64,000 nucleotides of DNA from Spisula solida (GCA_947247005.1 OX365959.1:32694148-32758147), one strand, 5' to 3'. Counted from the first letter of the stretch, positions 25,150-38,405 are shown. Notes: generated by a model from the letters alone, not told the origin. A program made the numbers and translations.

Positions 25150-27255
25150 CATTGGTGTTATCGAGTGATGGTTTATGGATAGGGTGTTGAACTATGGCAT
25201 TTGGGTGACCGAGGACTTGTTTATGGAGAGGGTGATGAAACGTGACATTGTGGTGACCGAGGGCTTGGTTATGGAGAGGGTGTTGAACTATGGCATTTGG
25301 GTGACCGGGGACTTGTTTATGGAGAGGGCGATGAAACGTGACATTGTGGTGACCGAGGGCTTGTTTATGGGGAGGGTGATGAAACATGACATTGTGGTGA
25401 CCGAGAACTTGTTTATGGAGAGGGTGATGAAACGTGACATTGTGGTGACCGAGGACTTGTTTATGGAGAGGGTGATGAACTATGGTATTTGGGTGACCGA
25501 GAGCTTGTTTATGAAGAGGGTGTTGAACTATGGTATTTGGGTGACCGAGGACTTGTTTTTGGAGAGGGTGTTGAACTATGGTATTTGGGTGACCGAGGAC
25601 TTGTTTATGGAGAGGGTGGTGAAATAGGGCGTTGGGGTTGACCGAGGACTTGTTTGTGGAGAGGGAGGTGATGAAACATGGCATTTGGGTGACCGAGGAC
25701 TTGTTTATGGAGAGGGTGATGAAACATGGCATTTGGGTGACCGAGGGCTTGTTTATGGAGAGGGTGATGAACTATGGCAATTGGGTGACCGAGAGCTTGT
25801 TTATGAAGAGGGTGTTGAACTATGGTATTTGGGTGACCGAGGACTTGTTTATGGAGAGGGTGATGAACTATGGTATTTGGGTGACCGAGGACTTGTTTAT
25901 GGAGAGGGTGTTGAACTATGGTATTTGGGTGACCGAGGACTTGTTTTTGGAGAGGGTGTTGAACTATGGTATTTGGGTGACCGAGGACTTGTTTATGGAG
26001 AGGGTGGTGAAATAGGGCGTTGGGGTTGACCGAGGACTTGTTTATGGAGAGGGTGGTGAAATAGGGCGTTGGGGTTGACCGAGGACTTGTTTATGGAGAG
26101 GGTGATGAACAATGGTATTTGGGTGACCGAGGACTTGTTTATGGAGAGGGTGATGAACTATGGTATTTGGGTGACCGAGGACTTGTTAATGGAGAGGGTG
26201 ATGAACTATGGTATTTGGGTGACCGAGGACTTGTTTATGGAGAGGGTGATGAACTATGGTATTTGGGTGACCGAGGACTTGTTTATGGAGAGGGTGATGA
26301 ACTATGGTATTTGGGTGACCGAGGACTTGTTTATGGAGAGGGTGATGAACTATGGTATTTGGGTGACCGAGGGCTTGTGTATGAAAAGGGTGTTGAACTA
26401 TGGTATTTGGATGACCGAGGACTTGTTTATGGAGAGGGTGATGAACTATGGTATTTGGGTGACCGAGGACTTGTTTATGGGAGGGTGATGAACTATGGTA
26501 TTTGGGTGACCGAGGACTTGTTTATGGAGAGGGTGATGAACTATGGTATTTGGGTGACCGAGGGCTTGTTTATGAAAAGGGTGTTGAACTATGGTATTTG
26601 GATGACCGAGGACTTGTTTATGGAGAGGGTGATGAACTATGGTATTTGGGTGACCGAGGACTTGTTTATGGAGAGGGTGATGAACTATGGTATTTGGGTG
26701 ACCGAGGACTTGTTTATGGAGAGGGTGATGAACTATGGTATTTGGGTGACCGATGGCTTGTTTATGAAAAGGGTGTTGAACTATGATATTTGGATGACCG
26801 AGGACTTGTTTATGGAGATGGTGATGAACTATGGTATTTGGGTGACCGAGGACTTGTTTATGGAGAGGGTGATGAACTATGGTATTTGGGTGACCGAGGA
26901 CTTGTTTATGGAAAGGGTGATGAACTATGGTATTTGGGTGACCGAGGACTTGTTTATGGAGAGGGTGATGAACTATGGTATTTGGTTTACCGAGGACTTG
27001 TTTATGGAGAGGGTGATGAACTATGGTATTTGGGTGACCGAGGACTTGTTAATGGAGAGGGTGATGAACTATGGTATTTGGGTGACCGAGGACTTGTTTA
27101 TGGAGAGGGTGATGAACTATGGTATTTGGGTGACCGAGGACTTGTTTATGGAGAGGGTGATGAACTATGGTATTTGGGTGACCGAGGACTTGTTTATGGA
27201 GAGGGTGATGAACTATGGTATTTGGGTGACCGAGGACTTGTTTATGGAGTGTAAC
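25150..27255. repeat. 48-bp satellite array, about 43 units
   Basis: Consensus GAACTATGGTATTTGGGTGA followed by CCGAGGACTTGTTTATGGAGAGGGTGAT. The left part mixes variant units (GAAACGTGACATTGTGG, GAAATAGGGCGTTGGGG), while the right two-thirds is very homogeneous. A recurring multi-unit block contains a GAAAAGGGTGTT variant. The 16-codon period keeps frames open for up to 381 codons. It lies in intron 1 of the minus-strand gene, and I see no reason to call the plus-strand frames genes. Confidence 0.95.
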
Positions 27256-30200
27256 GAAATATGACATAGTTAACATAAACCAGATAATCGAGTCAACCCT
27301 AGTATAGTAATAGTTTGACTGTATTATCGATGAGTATGAGGATTTACAATGAAAACTTAGTTAACACATCGAGGGGTTAGAGCCAAATCCTGCTATGTGC
27401 TATTTCCTTATGTTTTCAGCAGAGCAGTTTTTAATAACCATTTGTTAAGATGTGGTTATTGTTAAAGTTAAACTATTAAATTATGTAGACAGTTGAATAC
27501 TTTAAACCCTAATATGAAATATTTGTGAACATTGTAAGGAATAATGTGATTTAAATGCCAAAATATTTTTGGGTTTTCAAACCCTCACTCAATGATACAA
27601 TTTGACATTTGCCAGATCCAAATGTAATACGATATATATATGTGGCAAGCAGCTGATGATAAAATAATGGGAAACCTGTCCACACTATACCACGCTTATT
27701 TACACTAGACCGGTAGGCAAATCCACTTTCCTCCTGATACCAAAACATTTAAAATGTCAAACCATATTATTGTCATATATATGTATATGGAGTTTACGAT
27801 AAACGTCCATGTGATGAAAATTTTAGAAACTTTTTATCATATTCAGTGATGAAATCCTCTGGTATCATATAAATTGATGTTTGTGGACTAACAAAAACCA
27901 TCAAGAAAATATTATATGGTTCATGGTCTGATTAAGCTTAAATGTCAGTGTAAATCAGAATATCATTCAATGCTCAAATTGCTTCCGTAACAGATGTAGC
28001 ATTTTGGCATATAAAATGTAAAGGAAATGTGACTTGAAAACATAAAAATTATGCAATTGCGATTGTAAATACACGTATATAGGATAATGACCAATGCGGT
28101 TATGTACTATAATTGCAGTTCACCATGGCCACAAGCTACGAAACCTTTAAAATTAATTACGAAAGTCACTGTTCACTGTGATATCATCACTGTATTCATA
28201 TTCAATTAGAATTACATGCCGTAATTAATAGTTTTTAATGAATTTATAAATGTCATGTCGTAATTAATACAGTTTTTCATAAATTTATAAATTCATTAAA
28301 AACTTTAATATTTACGGCTTGTACATTAAAATTTAAAATGTGTTGGTATGTTTGAATTACAAGCAGGTATGAACATTTAAAATATTAACTGGGTAATAAA
28401 ATACAGAATATGTTTAAAATGAAAATATGTTTTAGGATTGACACAGCAACTTAGATATGTACTACAGAAATTGAAAACTTCAATATCTTTGAAATGTATG
28501 ATTTATCTTTTTTGCTTTCGACAGACAGTTGTAGTGCTGTTTTATCTCTGCCTAATTGGCAAATGACCTCAAGGAGAAGAGATAGGTTGATGCTTGCGTG
28601 ATACAAGGAATTCAGACGGGATGTCCTAGTCCAGTCATTCTGACTAGACTTCCTGTGTCCAGACAGAGATTCAAACCTTGAAATTCCAGATTAGTTGTTG
28701 AGCGAGCTAAGCACTCGACCACCGTTCCACTATGATACATAATATATATCACTTGCAACAACTGGACCACGTGTCATTCCATGTGGTATTTTTTATTGAG
28801 ATAATACATAAAGCTATGACAATCTTTTGCATATACAGTAGTGTTGGAAGATATTGTCATAAGAGATGTATATTTTCCTGATACACGTATTTGTCTAAGA
28901 GTATAAATGAATCAACTTCCAGTTATCGCAATAAGTCATACACGTTGAATTGTATAGTCTACCAATGAATCATACAGTGACGGGAAATTACAAGTGCTTT
29001 TACTCACAATAAGGCACATACTTTGCATTGTATAATATCCCAATAAGTCATACAGTGATTAGGTTTGAACGCTGTGATTGTGGTCATTTCTGTTCTACCT
29101 TAGAAAAGTTAATTAATAACGCTTGACCACTACTTGATGCCAAGTTAATGCATACTAGCACCTTCCTTAAGTTTGCTTACGTAGTGGCTAAACAGTATTT
29201 TAACTGAATGTCTTAATACAAATTCAAGTGTTTAAAAGTTTTTTTTTTCTGTTTTTCATGTATTACAATTCTTACTTTATACACCTTTATAATCAAACAT
29301 TACACAGCTATGTTAATATCCATCTCGACGAATGAAAATCATTAATTGATTCGTAATAAATAGTTTATTCGTTTAAATAATACATGCACCGTTCCAAAAA
29401 ATAATTCATATTAGCTGTTACAAAATTAACAAATTCAAGCACATACACGTTTACTAAGTAAGTTATACTTACTGTTATAATTAAGAATTAGCTAGTTTTA
29501 TGTTCTTTATTTAAGATTATTAGAAGAGCTTCTCATTTACAAAAAGATTAAATAAATGAAAGCAATTTAATGTGTTTCAAAACGCACAACATTTAAATTC
29601 ATAAGGAATACTAGTAGTCAAAATAATTTTCGCCAAAACTACATTTTTCTCTCTGTATAAGGTATTCCTGTTTCAATCACACATAGCTAAATGTATACAA
29701 TCCATTTTAGTCACACTTTGACATCTTATTCGAGTGAAGCTGCTATTATTATACAGCAATATAAACAACAACTGTGGTTTGACATTTAACTTACAGCGAT
29801 GAAATTGTATGTACTACAGACCAGCACCCGGTGCCTTGTTGTTGACTTATATAAATTGACAAATCAAGGCTGATGTCATTTAACCAAAATGTCATTGTTT
29901 TATATGGAACAGTTGAGCGGGACAAATATTATATTAAGACACACAAATGTTATTGGTAGAGATTGATATACAGATTTGATTCATTCTAACAGACGTTAAT
30001 GTTACATCTACGAAAATATTAAGAGGCCATTGATTTAAAACTGGTTTTGCCTCCAGTCAGTTCTGTAGATACACGATAGCTCAAAATGACTATTATCAAT
30101 ATTTAATTAATTAAGTTCGATATTTTGAAATAATTTTGAGAATAAATAACAATGATGATACGGAACTCATTTAACTAAAAAAGTCAATTTGGCCAAGTTT

Positions 30201-30866
30201 ATCAGATAGAAGGTTTTGGCTGTAACCCCTCGACATATTGAAATAAAAATAAAGTCTCGAATAAAGAATACGTCATTAATGAGACCAACTCAACATAGTC
30301 ATGCTGTTTTTCGTTGTTTTAGTCATTGTAGATCTTAATCTTCTTAAATGTGACAGCTGAACAAGAACATCTAAATCATTTATATTTGACGTATAGTTCG
30401 CCGGAGATAACTCTAGACTAATCAATACACAAACATTGATAATCCGTGCAGATTTAAAGAGTATATGCACTAAAAGTGACTATGCACAAGATTGAACAAA
30501 AATGGACGCTGGAAATTCATTTAATTTTTATTTGTAAACAAAGACTTGCGTTATTATCAGCGGACTATAGTTTCAAGCACTTTGTGATAAGATACAATTA
30601 GCACTAGGAAACCGAGGGATATCCTTAAATTTCGAAGAATGTGTGCATCAAAAAACTTTTATTCCGTTTTCCTTCTCTCAGGGCAGATAACCACTTTTCC
30701 AGAAATAATCTACCAGAAAATCTGTTGTTAAACAGCGTAAATGATGAAAACAATGTGTTCTATATTAATGCTTACAATAATAAAAAATATCTGTATTGAA
30801 AATACCTGAACAACGTAAGCAGTACTATCCATAAAATATATTTAGAATAATAATAAATTTATTTAC
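27256..30866. other. Intron 1 remainder
   Basis: AT-rich sequence between the satellites and exon 1. It holds a diverged SINE (28570-28735), a small inverted repeat at about 28220-28318 (GCCGTAATTAATAGTTTTTA against TAAAAACTTTAATATTTACGGC), and otherwise nothing recognisable. Confidence 0.5.
28570..28735 (-). mobile_element. SINE family A, diverged and internally deleted copy
   Basis: On the minus strand it has the tRNA-like head TGGAACGGTGGTCGAGTGC with a degenerate B box (GGTTTGAATC) and the 3' portion ending ATTCCTTGTATCAC as in the copy at 23402-23693. The central core (GTGTATCGG...GGGCACG) is missing. Confidence 0.6.
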
Positions 30867-30924
30867 CTTCAACGATGGTCGGTGAAGTTACCACTATAAT
30901 AAATGCTACGTATATAATCAACAT
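30867..30924 (-). CDS. Cadherin-like surface protein, exon 1 (start codon and signal peptide)
   Basis: The ATG at 30924-30922 follows AAA, a good initiation context. It opens a 19-codon segment, MLIIYVAFIIVVTSPTIVE, which is a hydrophobic signal peptide, so the product enters the secretory pathway. The exon ends in phase 1 at a GTAAAT donor (GAAG|GTAAAT). The spare G joins the GA that opens the exon at 24245 and makes Gly. Signal peptides are often alone on a first exon, as here. The next intron is about 6.6 kb and holds the 44-bp and 48-bp satellites. The start and signal are seen directly. Membership in one gene with the six exons to the left is inferred from matching phases and an unbroken frame. 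Confidence 0.75.
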
Positions 30925-31990
30925 TTTGCTTCAAATGTCTCAGGAAACGTCTAGACACCAACTGTTTCAATATCACATTAATAACTCTTTTCAATCAATA
31001 TGTTTAATCCATTTTATATGTTCACATGCAGCCACGTAATGCGCCCAAATAAACTTATATTTCAGTCATATACGCAATCAGGTTTTTTCTATATCCATTT
31101 TTACAAAGAATACAATGTATACCAAACGAAAAGTAGTGAAAAGGACGAACTTTGGCTGTGAAGTACGGTAAACATCACTTGTTAAAAGATTTGTATAGAG
31201 CAAATATTGTAAACTGAGCTTACATCAATTCCAAAGAAACTGATATAATATAGTATGGCTGACCACTTTTTGAGAATTTAAAAGACATTCATGCGTCGAA
31301 CAAATGTAATTTTGTTATGTTGTCTGTGTTTATTCGACTTTTATGTCTTATTATGTTCGGCACAATCAATTTGGCGGTGGCTATTATTCTATTATCTATT
31401 TTATAATGCATGGTACCACTGTTTGGTTACTGTCTATAGAGGCATGTTCGGTAAAAACATATGTTTATTTTAAATCTTCATGAAAATGAATAGACAACTC
31501 TTTCATCTTTTTTTGCCTAGTAATTATAGATTTTTAAATTGTTCATTGTGAAACATCATAATAAAAGACATTTCACATAACCACCGTTTGCATATTCATA
31601 GCAACACTTGTTGTGTCTCTTAAATTCGCATTGTCATGTGTAAATTACGAAACATCAAGAATCAACATGTTCAAAAGTTAATATTGTTTTAAATTGTTTC
31701 ACTTTCGAAGTTGAATACAATATCTGAACGCCATCTTGGTTTACGCCGTGTGCATGACCTCGTAGAACCCGCGTTATTACGCAGTTTTGTCAACACTGTC
31801 TTTGCCACCTAAATTGTGCCGCAAATTGAGGTCGCCGCCCCAAAACACCAATACCAAAAGATACTTTAAACAATGCTTTATCACAAGGAATATAATAATA
31901 ACCTTGAATTCCTTTAAGTAGTCCAAAATATTCGATTTAATTTGCAAATTGACGAGGCAGCTTCCTACGTCAATGATAATAAAAGTAATG
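30925..31990. other. Upstream flank of the cadherin-like gene
   Basis: Probable promoter region and intergenic DNA. Apart from the TATA-like element at 31012-31018, nothing supportable is seen. The 60-codon frame at 31291-31473 is unremarkable. Confidence 0.4.
31012..31018 (-). promoter_or_regulatory. Candidate TATA box upstream of the cadherin-like gene
   Basis: On the minus strand a TATAAAA sequence lies about 88 bases upstream of the ATG of exon 1, with no upstream ATG in good context in between. The spacing allows a 5'UTR of about 55-60 nt. AT-rich DNA yields many such matches, so this is only a candidate. Confidence 0.3.
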
Positions 31991-32570
31991 CACACTGTAT
32001 CGGCAAAACGCAATGGGTCCGGTTTAACGACGCGCGTTCGGCTAACGTAGCGAAAATGATCCGGCTAAAAAATGGTGGATATCAACAATAACACGCTGGT
32101 GAGTGTAACATTTTTGCGTATTTTGTATGGTTATTCTTGAATTCTGAAGACAGGAATGCTCTTACGGAATGCCCACGTTTGACCTGCATGCTCGTAGCTA
32201 CTTGGTTTTGTCTTGTATCAATGCATATACACGTAATACACGTTGAAAGTTATGATTCAATCGTAAACAATGCAAAACAGACATGAAATACGGACATTTT
32301 AGACAAATAAGACAAAGTAAGAGCTTACCGAGTCTAAACTATGTACTTGCATGTATTGTAGTGTTACATTTCTATCCCAGATACTCCTCTTTTATTAATA
32401 ACGATTTATATAGGCCAAACTCTAACGTTTTCAAACTTGAACGAATCAGGGTCCGGTTGTCGATACAACGCAAATGATCCGGTTCGCTTTTACAATTATA
32501 TTTGCATCGGCATTATGTACAGATATGGACATTAATATTTTAGCAATTTTTTAAATACACGTATATCAAA

Positions 32571-32640
32571 GGACTTAGCTCAGTGGTAACACACTGGACT
32601 GTCTATCCAGAGGTCGTGGAATCAATCCCCGGCATTTGAA
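32571..32640 (+). mobile_element. tRNA-like SINE head
   Basis: GGACTTAGCTCAGTGGTAAC resembles a tRNA 5' half with A box. A CTGGA/TCCAG anticodon-like stem with a GTC-containing loop follows, then a degraded B-box arm (GGAATCAATCCCC). The 3' strand of the acceptor stem is absent, so this is SINE-derived and not a functional tRNA. Confidence 0.55.
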
Positions 32641-33568
32641 CTTGACATTTCTGAACTTCTATTCGTAGTAAAATTTACCCGCTAGTTAAAACGAGCAGGA
32701 TATCAACTTAGAAATCACGTGCCAAGTGCATGTACTGTATGGAAACTACTAGTTAACACAAAGTTGGAATATGCATATTATTTATTTTGCATTTCTTGCT
32801 TCAGTTGTTAAAAACTATACATCACAGTAAAATAAACACTTCTCCACTGAAAATAAAATATAATAACATACTAGTATGTTAACAAACGGTACATGTTTGT
32901 AATTCCTGCTAAAATATCGTTTCGACACAAGAACGTTTGTCTAACACAAATGGTCCCTATATAGAAAGAAAGTTGCGCACCTGCCATGTTTAGGACCCAT
33001 GGTGGTAATCGCTAAGCGGCATCCATATAGCCGAGACAACCATATATAACATAGGTTACGGTAATTTCCGTAACACCGCCTACAACTGTCAGAGGGGCAT
33101 GGCTTATGTGGCATGCGTTGGGACTCCTATGTTTAAAACCACTGCACATATTTCATAATTATATATTGACATACTATAATTCCATTATACGTGCGAACCA
33201 AGTACATTGGTGATATAACAAAACTATTCGACGTAAATGAGATTGCATGAGCCTTCCAAACCTTCATTTAAAACGTTCCCGAAGTTCCTATATTTCAGCA
33301 ACTTTAACGAACAAAATATCCAATGCATTCATAGTATTCTTCAAGAGTTATAAATGAATATAATTTGCTAACCGTCGCCACAATAAGTCGTAGTGCAGTG
33401 CAATGTTTTTCCCCATGTATGTTTAGTAGTGAAAATATACTATAGGGAAACAACCACACCCCAAGGAATTAGACAGGACTATCTGCACATGGGAGGGAAA
33501 TTGACAACCAGTTTCGAAAATTCAACTTCAATCCAAGTATAATTCGGACCGTATAATTCTCATTCTCT

Positions 33569-33589
33569 CTCCCCCCCCCCCCCCCCCCC
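33569..33589 (+). repeat. Poly-C homopolymer
   Basis: A run of about 19 cytosines following TCTCTCTC. Length is prone to sequencing error. Confidence 0.9.
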
Positions 33590-34842
33590 TATTAGTTAAA
33601 ACATTGACAAGTGGATAGAGCGCTATACTCATAAAATAATAAAAATAAGGAAAATAGAACAGAACAAGACCAAGTTTAGTGTGATGGGGTTTTAATAGGT
33701 GTCTGATATGTTACATAATTAGAATATTAATTGACTGTTGACCATGTATTGATATGTAATATATTTCCTGTACATTTTGTATCTTTGTTTTCTCATCGGC
33801 ATAATGCCTAATGTATTTCAAATAAACTATAAACTGTTAATATTCGATTTGTGCATTATTCTTTTTAATAATCTGAATATATAATATGTTCTGGGTGTGA
33901 TTGTTTTTTCGACACGTTTATCCCAGGAAAAATGTGGTCATACCATGTGGTATGTGGCATAATTTTGGGGGTTCAGAATTTAACGCAAGTAACGTAACTA
34001 TTTTATTCTTAGACCGATTTAACGATATTTACTCGAAACTCAAGCCAAATTTGAGTACTGTCCATGCGACGTAATATTTTTCTACGAAAGGACTTCTGTC
34101 GAAATCGACTTGATAGCAGTTGTGTTGGTTTTCGGAATATGATTTGGCATGGATAGCACCTATTCTGGGGTTGGGCATCAAGGGTGTCTTCAAATTCGAT
34201 CAAAGAATAAAGTACCTACGATTGTTTTTTAGATTTTTACTTGCGTTCCTAGCCAACAATTACGTCACATACCACGTTAAATGTCTACTTTGATGACGAT
34301 GAACTAGTTACCCACAATAGCAGTGTAGCAATACAATGTAACTTTGACATCACCAACTGCTACCAATCCAACACGGACTTTGTTTCGCTTCGGAAGCAAA
34401 AATAGCGGTATTTTATATTTATATACCAGTTTCTATGAAACATTCGCAAGTCTGAGGGAAAAGGAACATTTCCTTGAAAAAAAGCATCCCTATCAGCAGC
34501 TGGGCCGTTTTCTCTAGCACCCTGTGAAACATTGGAAAGGAAGACGACTTTGCGGTAAAACTTTTACCACACTGGGTACATTAATGTCTTTCAAAATGTT
34601 GTCCACGACTTTGTCTTTGCCTAGACATGGTCGAAATAAATATGAATGTCTTTGCACATAGGTCACATTGGAACCTTGTTTTTTCCTGAAAATAAATAAA
34701 AAAAAGAATCAGTTGATTGGTTGTACATACACGTTCATATCGATGTCTGCATGTCAAAATATATTGACACATCTAGACAAATATTCAAGTCAACTTTAAA
34801 GATTCATCTATGACAATCTATTCCTTATCTATAAATGTGCAA

Positions 34843-34890
34843 CCCGACCGGGGCTCGAACCCATAATTCGGCAGTAAGTGCAATATGAGA
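34843..34890 (-). repeat. tRNA-like fragment (B-box arm)
   Basis: On the minus strand GGGTTCGAGCCCCGGTCGGG resembles a tRNA T-arm and acceptor 3' end. No complete cloverleaf can be built, so it is probably a SINE remnant within element IV. Confidence 0.35.
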
Positions 34891-35705
34891 GGGAATGTAA
34901 ATTATTCAGTTATACACAAGCAACAAAAAGAAGATAATGATGTTAAAATTAGTAAGAGTAAAACAAGAAAATGACATTGCAATAGTTGTTATGGCGAGTA
35001 AAACGCGAGCCGGATCATTTTCGTTGTATCGACAACCGGACCATGATTCGTTCAAGTTTGAAAACGTTAGATTTTGGCCTATATAAATACATTATTAATA
35101 AAAGAGGAGTATCTGGGAAAGAAATGTAACCCTACAATGTATGCAAGTACATAGTTTAGACTCGGTAAGCTCTTACTTTGTCTAATTTGTCTAAAATGTC
35201 CGCATTTCATGTCTGTTTTGCATTGTTTACGATTGAATCATAACTTTCAACGTGCATTACGTGCATATGCATTGGTGCAAGACAAAACCAAGTAGCTACG
35301 AGCATGCAGGACAAACGTGGGCATTCCGTAAGAGTATTCCTGTCTTCAGAATTCAAGAATAACCATACACAATATGTAAAAATGCTACACTCACCTGCTG
35401 AATTTTGTTGATATCCACCATTTTTTAGCCGGATCATTTTCGTTACGTTAGCCGAACCCGCGTCGTTAAACCGGACCCATCGCGTTTTGCCGATACAGTG
35501 TGGTAATGGCTGACAAGCGTTATGATTGGTCGGATCAGACCATGTTCAGTAGCGCTAAAGATCTGTAAAGCCGTACCTATCGGCCCGGAAAGAAAACTTT
35601 CCCAATGCCATAAATGATTTTATGTGCGCATAAAATTTTATATATACATTTAATATGGCGCACTATTGTAACAAAAGTTAATAATAACATTCCCAACTTA
35701 TAAAC

Positions 35706-36595
35706 ATATTCGACGGTATTATATTATACCATGTCCACACATATTATCAAGGCTTGTCAGCCTAGACATACTATTCAATGTCTAGCGATTCTAAAGGCAG
35801 CCACGCCGATTCATATCGTCCATTACTTGTTAAAACAGTTCAAACGTAAACATATCAGATGTTAACATATACACACGAATCATTTATACCATAACATACT
35901 ATCACGACTGGTCAACCTGAACTATACCATGTCACACATATTATCAAGACTTGTCAACCTGAACTATACCATGTCACACATATTATCAAGACTTGTCAAC
36001 GTCAGACATATTATCAAGGCTTGTCAGCCTAGACATACTACTCAATGTCTAGCAATTATAAAGGCAGCCACGCCGATTCATAAACATGCTTATTGTCCAT
36101 TACTGATTAAAACAATTAGTTTAAACGAAAACATATGTTAGAAGTTAGCATATTGCACCATAACATGTTATAACTAATATCCCGATTTGTCAGTCGAACA
36201 TTATATTCATTGTATAGCAACTAAGTACATGATTGTACGTAATAATATCCTGGCTAAGTATATTGATTTTAAAATAATTACAACTGTAAATGTGCTATGC
36301 TTAAACACGTCATCGAAGTTTTGTCCGCTTAGAAATAATGCTCAAAAACAAGCAAAACACGTGCAATACATAAAAAATGCTAATTACTATAGCACAGTCA
36401 GGGTAATAATATAGTGACGCGGCGGTCGGTCCACTATTACGGTGTAAAACCAATATAAAGGCTAAAACAGACAGCAATATTTTCATTGCTAAACTAACAA
36501 ACTATATTCGCACTACCTATACTGGCAATGCTTGTAATCGTATGTGTACACATAAACGGCTACGTCACTGTCACCAGATCCTAACTGGAGTATAG
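35706..36595 (+). repeat. Dispersed repeat R2, copy 1
   Basis: Contains ATTATCAAGGCTTGTCAGCC, CTAGACATACTATTCAATGT and AAAGGCAGCCACGCCG, several times in partial form (about 35735, 35930, 35975 and 36005). A distal block reads CAGTCAGGGTAATAATA ... GTGACGC-GCGGTCGG ... CACTGTCACCAGATCCTAAC. The same order recurs in direct orientation at 45161-46402. It flanks the LINE-containing interval on the left. Confidence 0.75.
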
Positions 36596-36749
36596 TTAAA
36601 TTAACATGCCAAATTGAATTTAAATTTAGTAAACCCCTTAACATAAGATCGAATTTGTACCATGCCAAGTTAAAGTCAAATTTATAACAAATATTTTATA
36701 ACTTATAAACAAATACGTAAACAAGCATCATTCTAGTGTCTACCGGTAC

Positions 36750-37135
36750 ACATATTTTCAAGGCCTTGAAGAAACACACATGGATTCAGCTAAGCAGGTC
36801 ATCAATATGATAAATAACAAACTCAATATCAGCCTTACAGTTCAACATGTAGATATTGCCCACAGAATGGGGAAGTACACCAAGGACGCCAATCGACCAA
36901 TCATCTGTAAATTTGTGTCTCGTGTTACAAAACAAGAGGTAATAAAGGCTAGGAGACGATTGAAAAATACAGCAATTGTCATAAGAGAGGATTTAACCCT
37001 ACAAAACGCTAAACTGTTGGAAAGAACATCTTCAGAGGAAATTGTGAAATCAGCATAGTCTGATGAAGGCAAGATATTAGCTCTTCTCTAGAACAACAAG
37101 ACAATTCTGGTGGATTCAAAGACATATTTCAGTAT
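36750..37135 (+). pseudogene. LINE ORF1 remnant
   Basis: The frame reads FQGLEETHMDSAKQVINMIN and continues through VDIAHRMGK, RPIICKFVSR and a basic KARRRLK region to IVIREDLT. This is the RNA-binding/C-terminal part of LINE-1-type ORF1 proteins (nucleic-acid chaperone of the retrotransposon particle). The frame continues past 37058 as SDEGKILALL and NNKTILVDSKTYFS, but with TAG stops at 37056-37058 and again about 13 codons later, both probable decay of sense codons. No upstream coiled coil is visible. It could belong to the LINE at 39825 or to a separate insertion; 2.7 kb of unrelated sequence separates them. Confidence 0.75.
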
Positions 37136-37389
37136 AATACCCCATTGATCAATAACAATCAACTAACCGTGCATTCCGCCGGTGTGTTCCCATTCTGTGT
37201 TCCACAAAACCAGCCTTTTTTAAGATGTTTACTATGCCATCCAGATAATATTTCTTTCCAGTCCATTCAATGTTATTGTTTACTACATACACGTGCTTTT
37301 GTTTATAAACTTTCCATGCGCATGCGTTATGTTCTAGATCTTTCTTTATTTGATAAAGCTGATTGGCTCATACATGAATACATTAAACG

Positions 37390-38405
37390 TCACATAGATA
37401 GATAGATAATTTATTTGACTTTCCAGAAGGTCACAGACCCATGTGGACATACATAACATATATACAATACAAATATTAAAGTGTACACACACGTAAACAC
37501 ATCACACACACCAAACACACCACACACACGCACAACACACACACTCACACACACCCACCCATTCGCACACATACACCATGTACATACGTACAAATACACA
37601 TGTTACAGCACAATATGTACAAATTTAGGTTCAAAACATCATTATACAAATTTGAAAAAAATATCTTATATGTAGTTATTATTATTGCGTATTAAAAATG
37701 CTTTATATATATAAATGCTTAATTTTCTGACTATCTTTTCTGTTTCATTCGATAAGAGTTCTATAAATTTCTGTACATTTGGTCTATGTCTATAATAGTA
37801 GGAGATGTATTGTTTTCCAATATCACTGTATAAACTGCACTCAAGCACAAAATGGTATTCATCTTCTAATATATCACAAATTAAACATTTTCTATCAGAT
37901 ATAGGTGTAGGATTAGGTCTTGTCCATCTACCACTTTCAATATATAATCGATGTGAGGCTACACGTAATCGAGTCAGATTCGAGCGAAATTTTGCAATAG
38001 TACATATGTTTAAATATGGTTGAAATTTAAATGATGCTAAATGTTTATATAATGATGAGCGACTTGATTCTTGAATTCTCCCATTCCACCCTTGTATAAA
38101 TTGATCTCTTAGTCGTTCCTTCGCAGAAAATAGAAATAACTTAGGTTGGCCTACATCTTGAAATAACCACACGTCATAAAAGCCTAACGTACTAAGTAAG
38201 TTTTTAAAAGAGTACACCAATTCTTTCTATTTGGATATATGTCACTGTCAGATTTTAACATAGTATATATTTTTTTATTATATTTATTGTTATCTGTATA
38301 AAGTAATTTTACCCAGTATTTTATTATTTGAAAATACCTTATCCATTGATAATTTAGACGCCCTAGTTCACCGTACACAAAATCATTTTGCGTCGTACGT
38401 GTCAA
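37390..38405 (-). pseudogene. LINE ORF2 3' end, inverted and frameshifted
   Basis: On the minus strand, 38405-38184 encodes GELGRLNYQWIRYFQIIKYW and related residues. After a frameshift near 38200, 38220-37666 continues with KERLRDQFIQGW, RLRVASHRLYIESGRW and a Cys-His cluster (KCLICDILEDEYHFVLEC). This is the region downstream of reverse transcriptase in many invertebrate LINEs, ending with the CxxC...H...C zinc-knuckle-like motif. The 3' end is an AATAAA-like sequence followed by a short TATC microsatellite (37388-37408 on plus), a typical LINE tail. A CA-rich stretch lies at 37475-37575. The copy is 5'-truncated and inactive. Confidence 0.85.

Larger units (their letters stand above)
31991..35503. 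mobile_element. Inverted-repeat element IV with about 500-bp arms (3.5 kb)
   Basis: Arms at 31991-32486 and 35006-35503 are inverted and highly similar throughout (outer edge CACACTGTATCGGCAAAACGC). Each arm is itself bracketed by related motifs: CCGGTTTAACGACGCG...AAAATGATCCGGCT on the outside and CCGGTTGTCGATACAACG...AAATGATCCGG on the inside. The 2.5-kb spacer contains a tRNA-like SINE head, a poly-C run and no intact ORF. It may be a non-autonomous transposon or two insertions in opposite orientation. Confidence 0.55.

Noticed and set aside
24253..27255. CRISPR-like array of regularly spaced repeats
   Set aside because: Head-to-tail tandem units without unique spacers in a eukaryotic intron; an ordinary satellite.
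25175..27264. Long repetitive ORFs (up to 381 codons) on the plus strand
   Set aside because: They arise from a 48-bp satellite whose period is a multiple of three. No start context, splice signals or non-repetitive ends, and several frames are open at once.
32571..32640. Functional tRNA gene (Asp-like anticodon)
   Set aside because: The T-arm is degraded and the acceptor stem does not close; SINE head.
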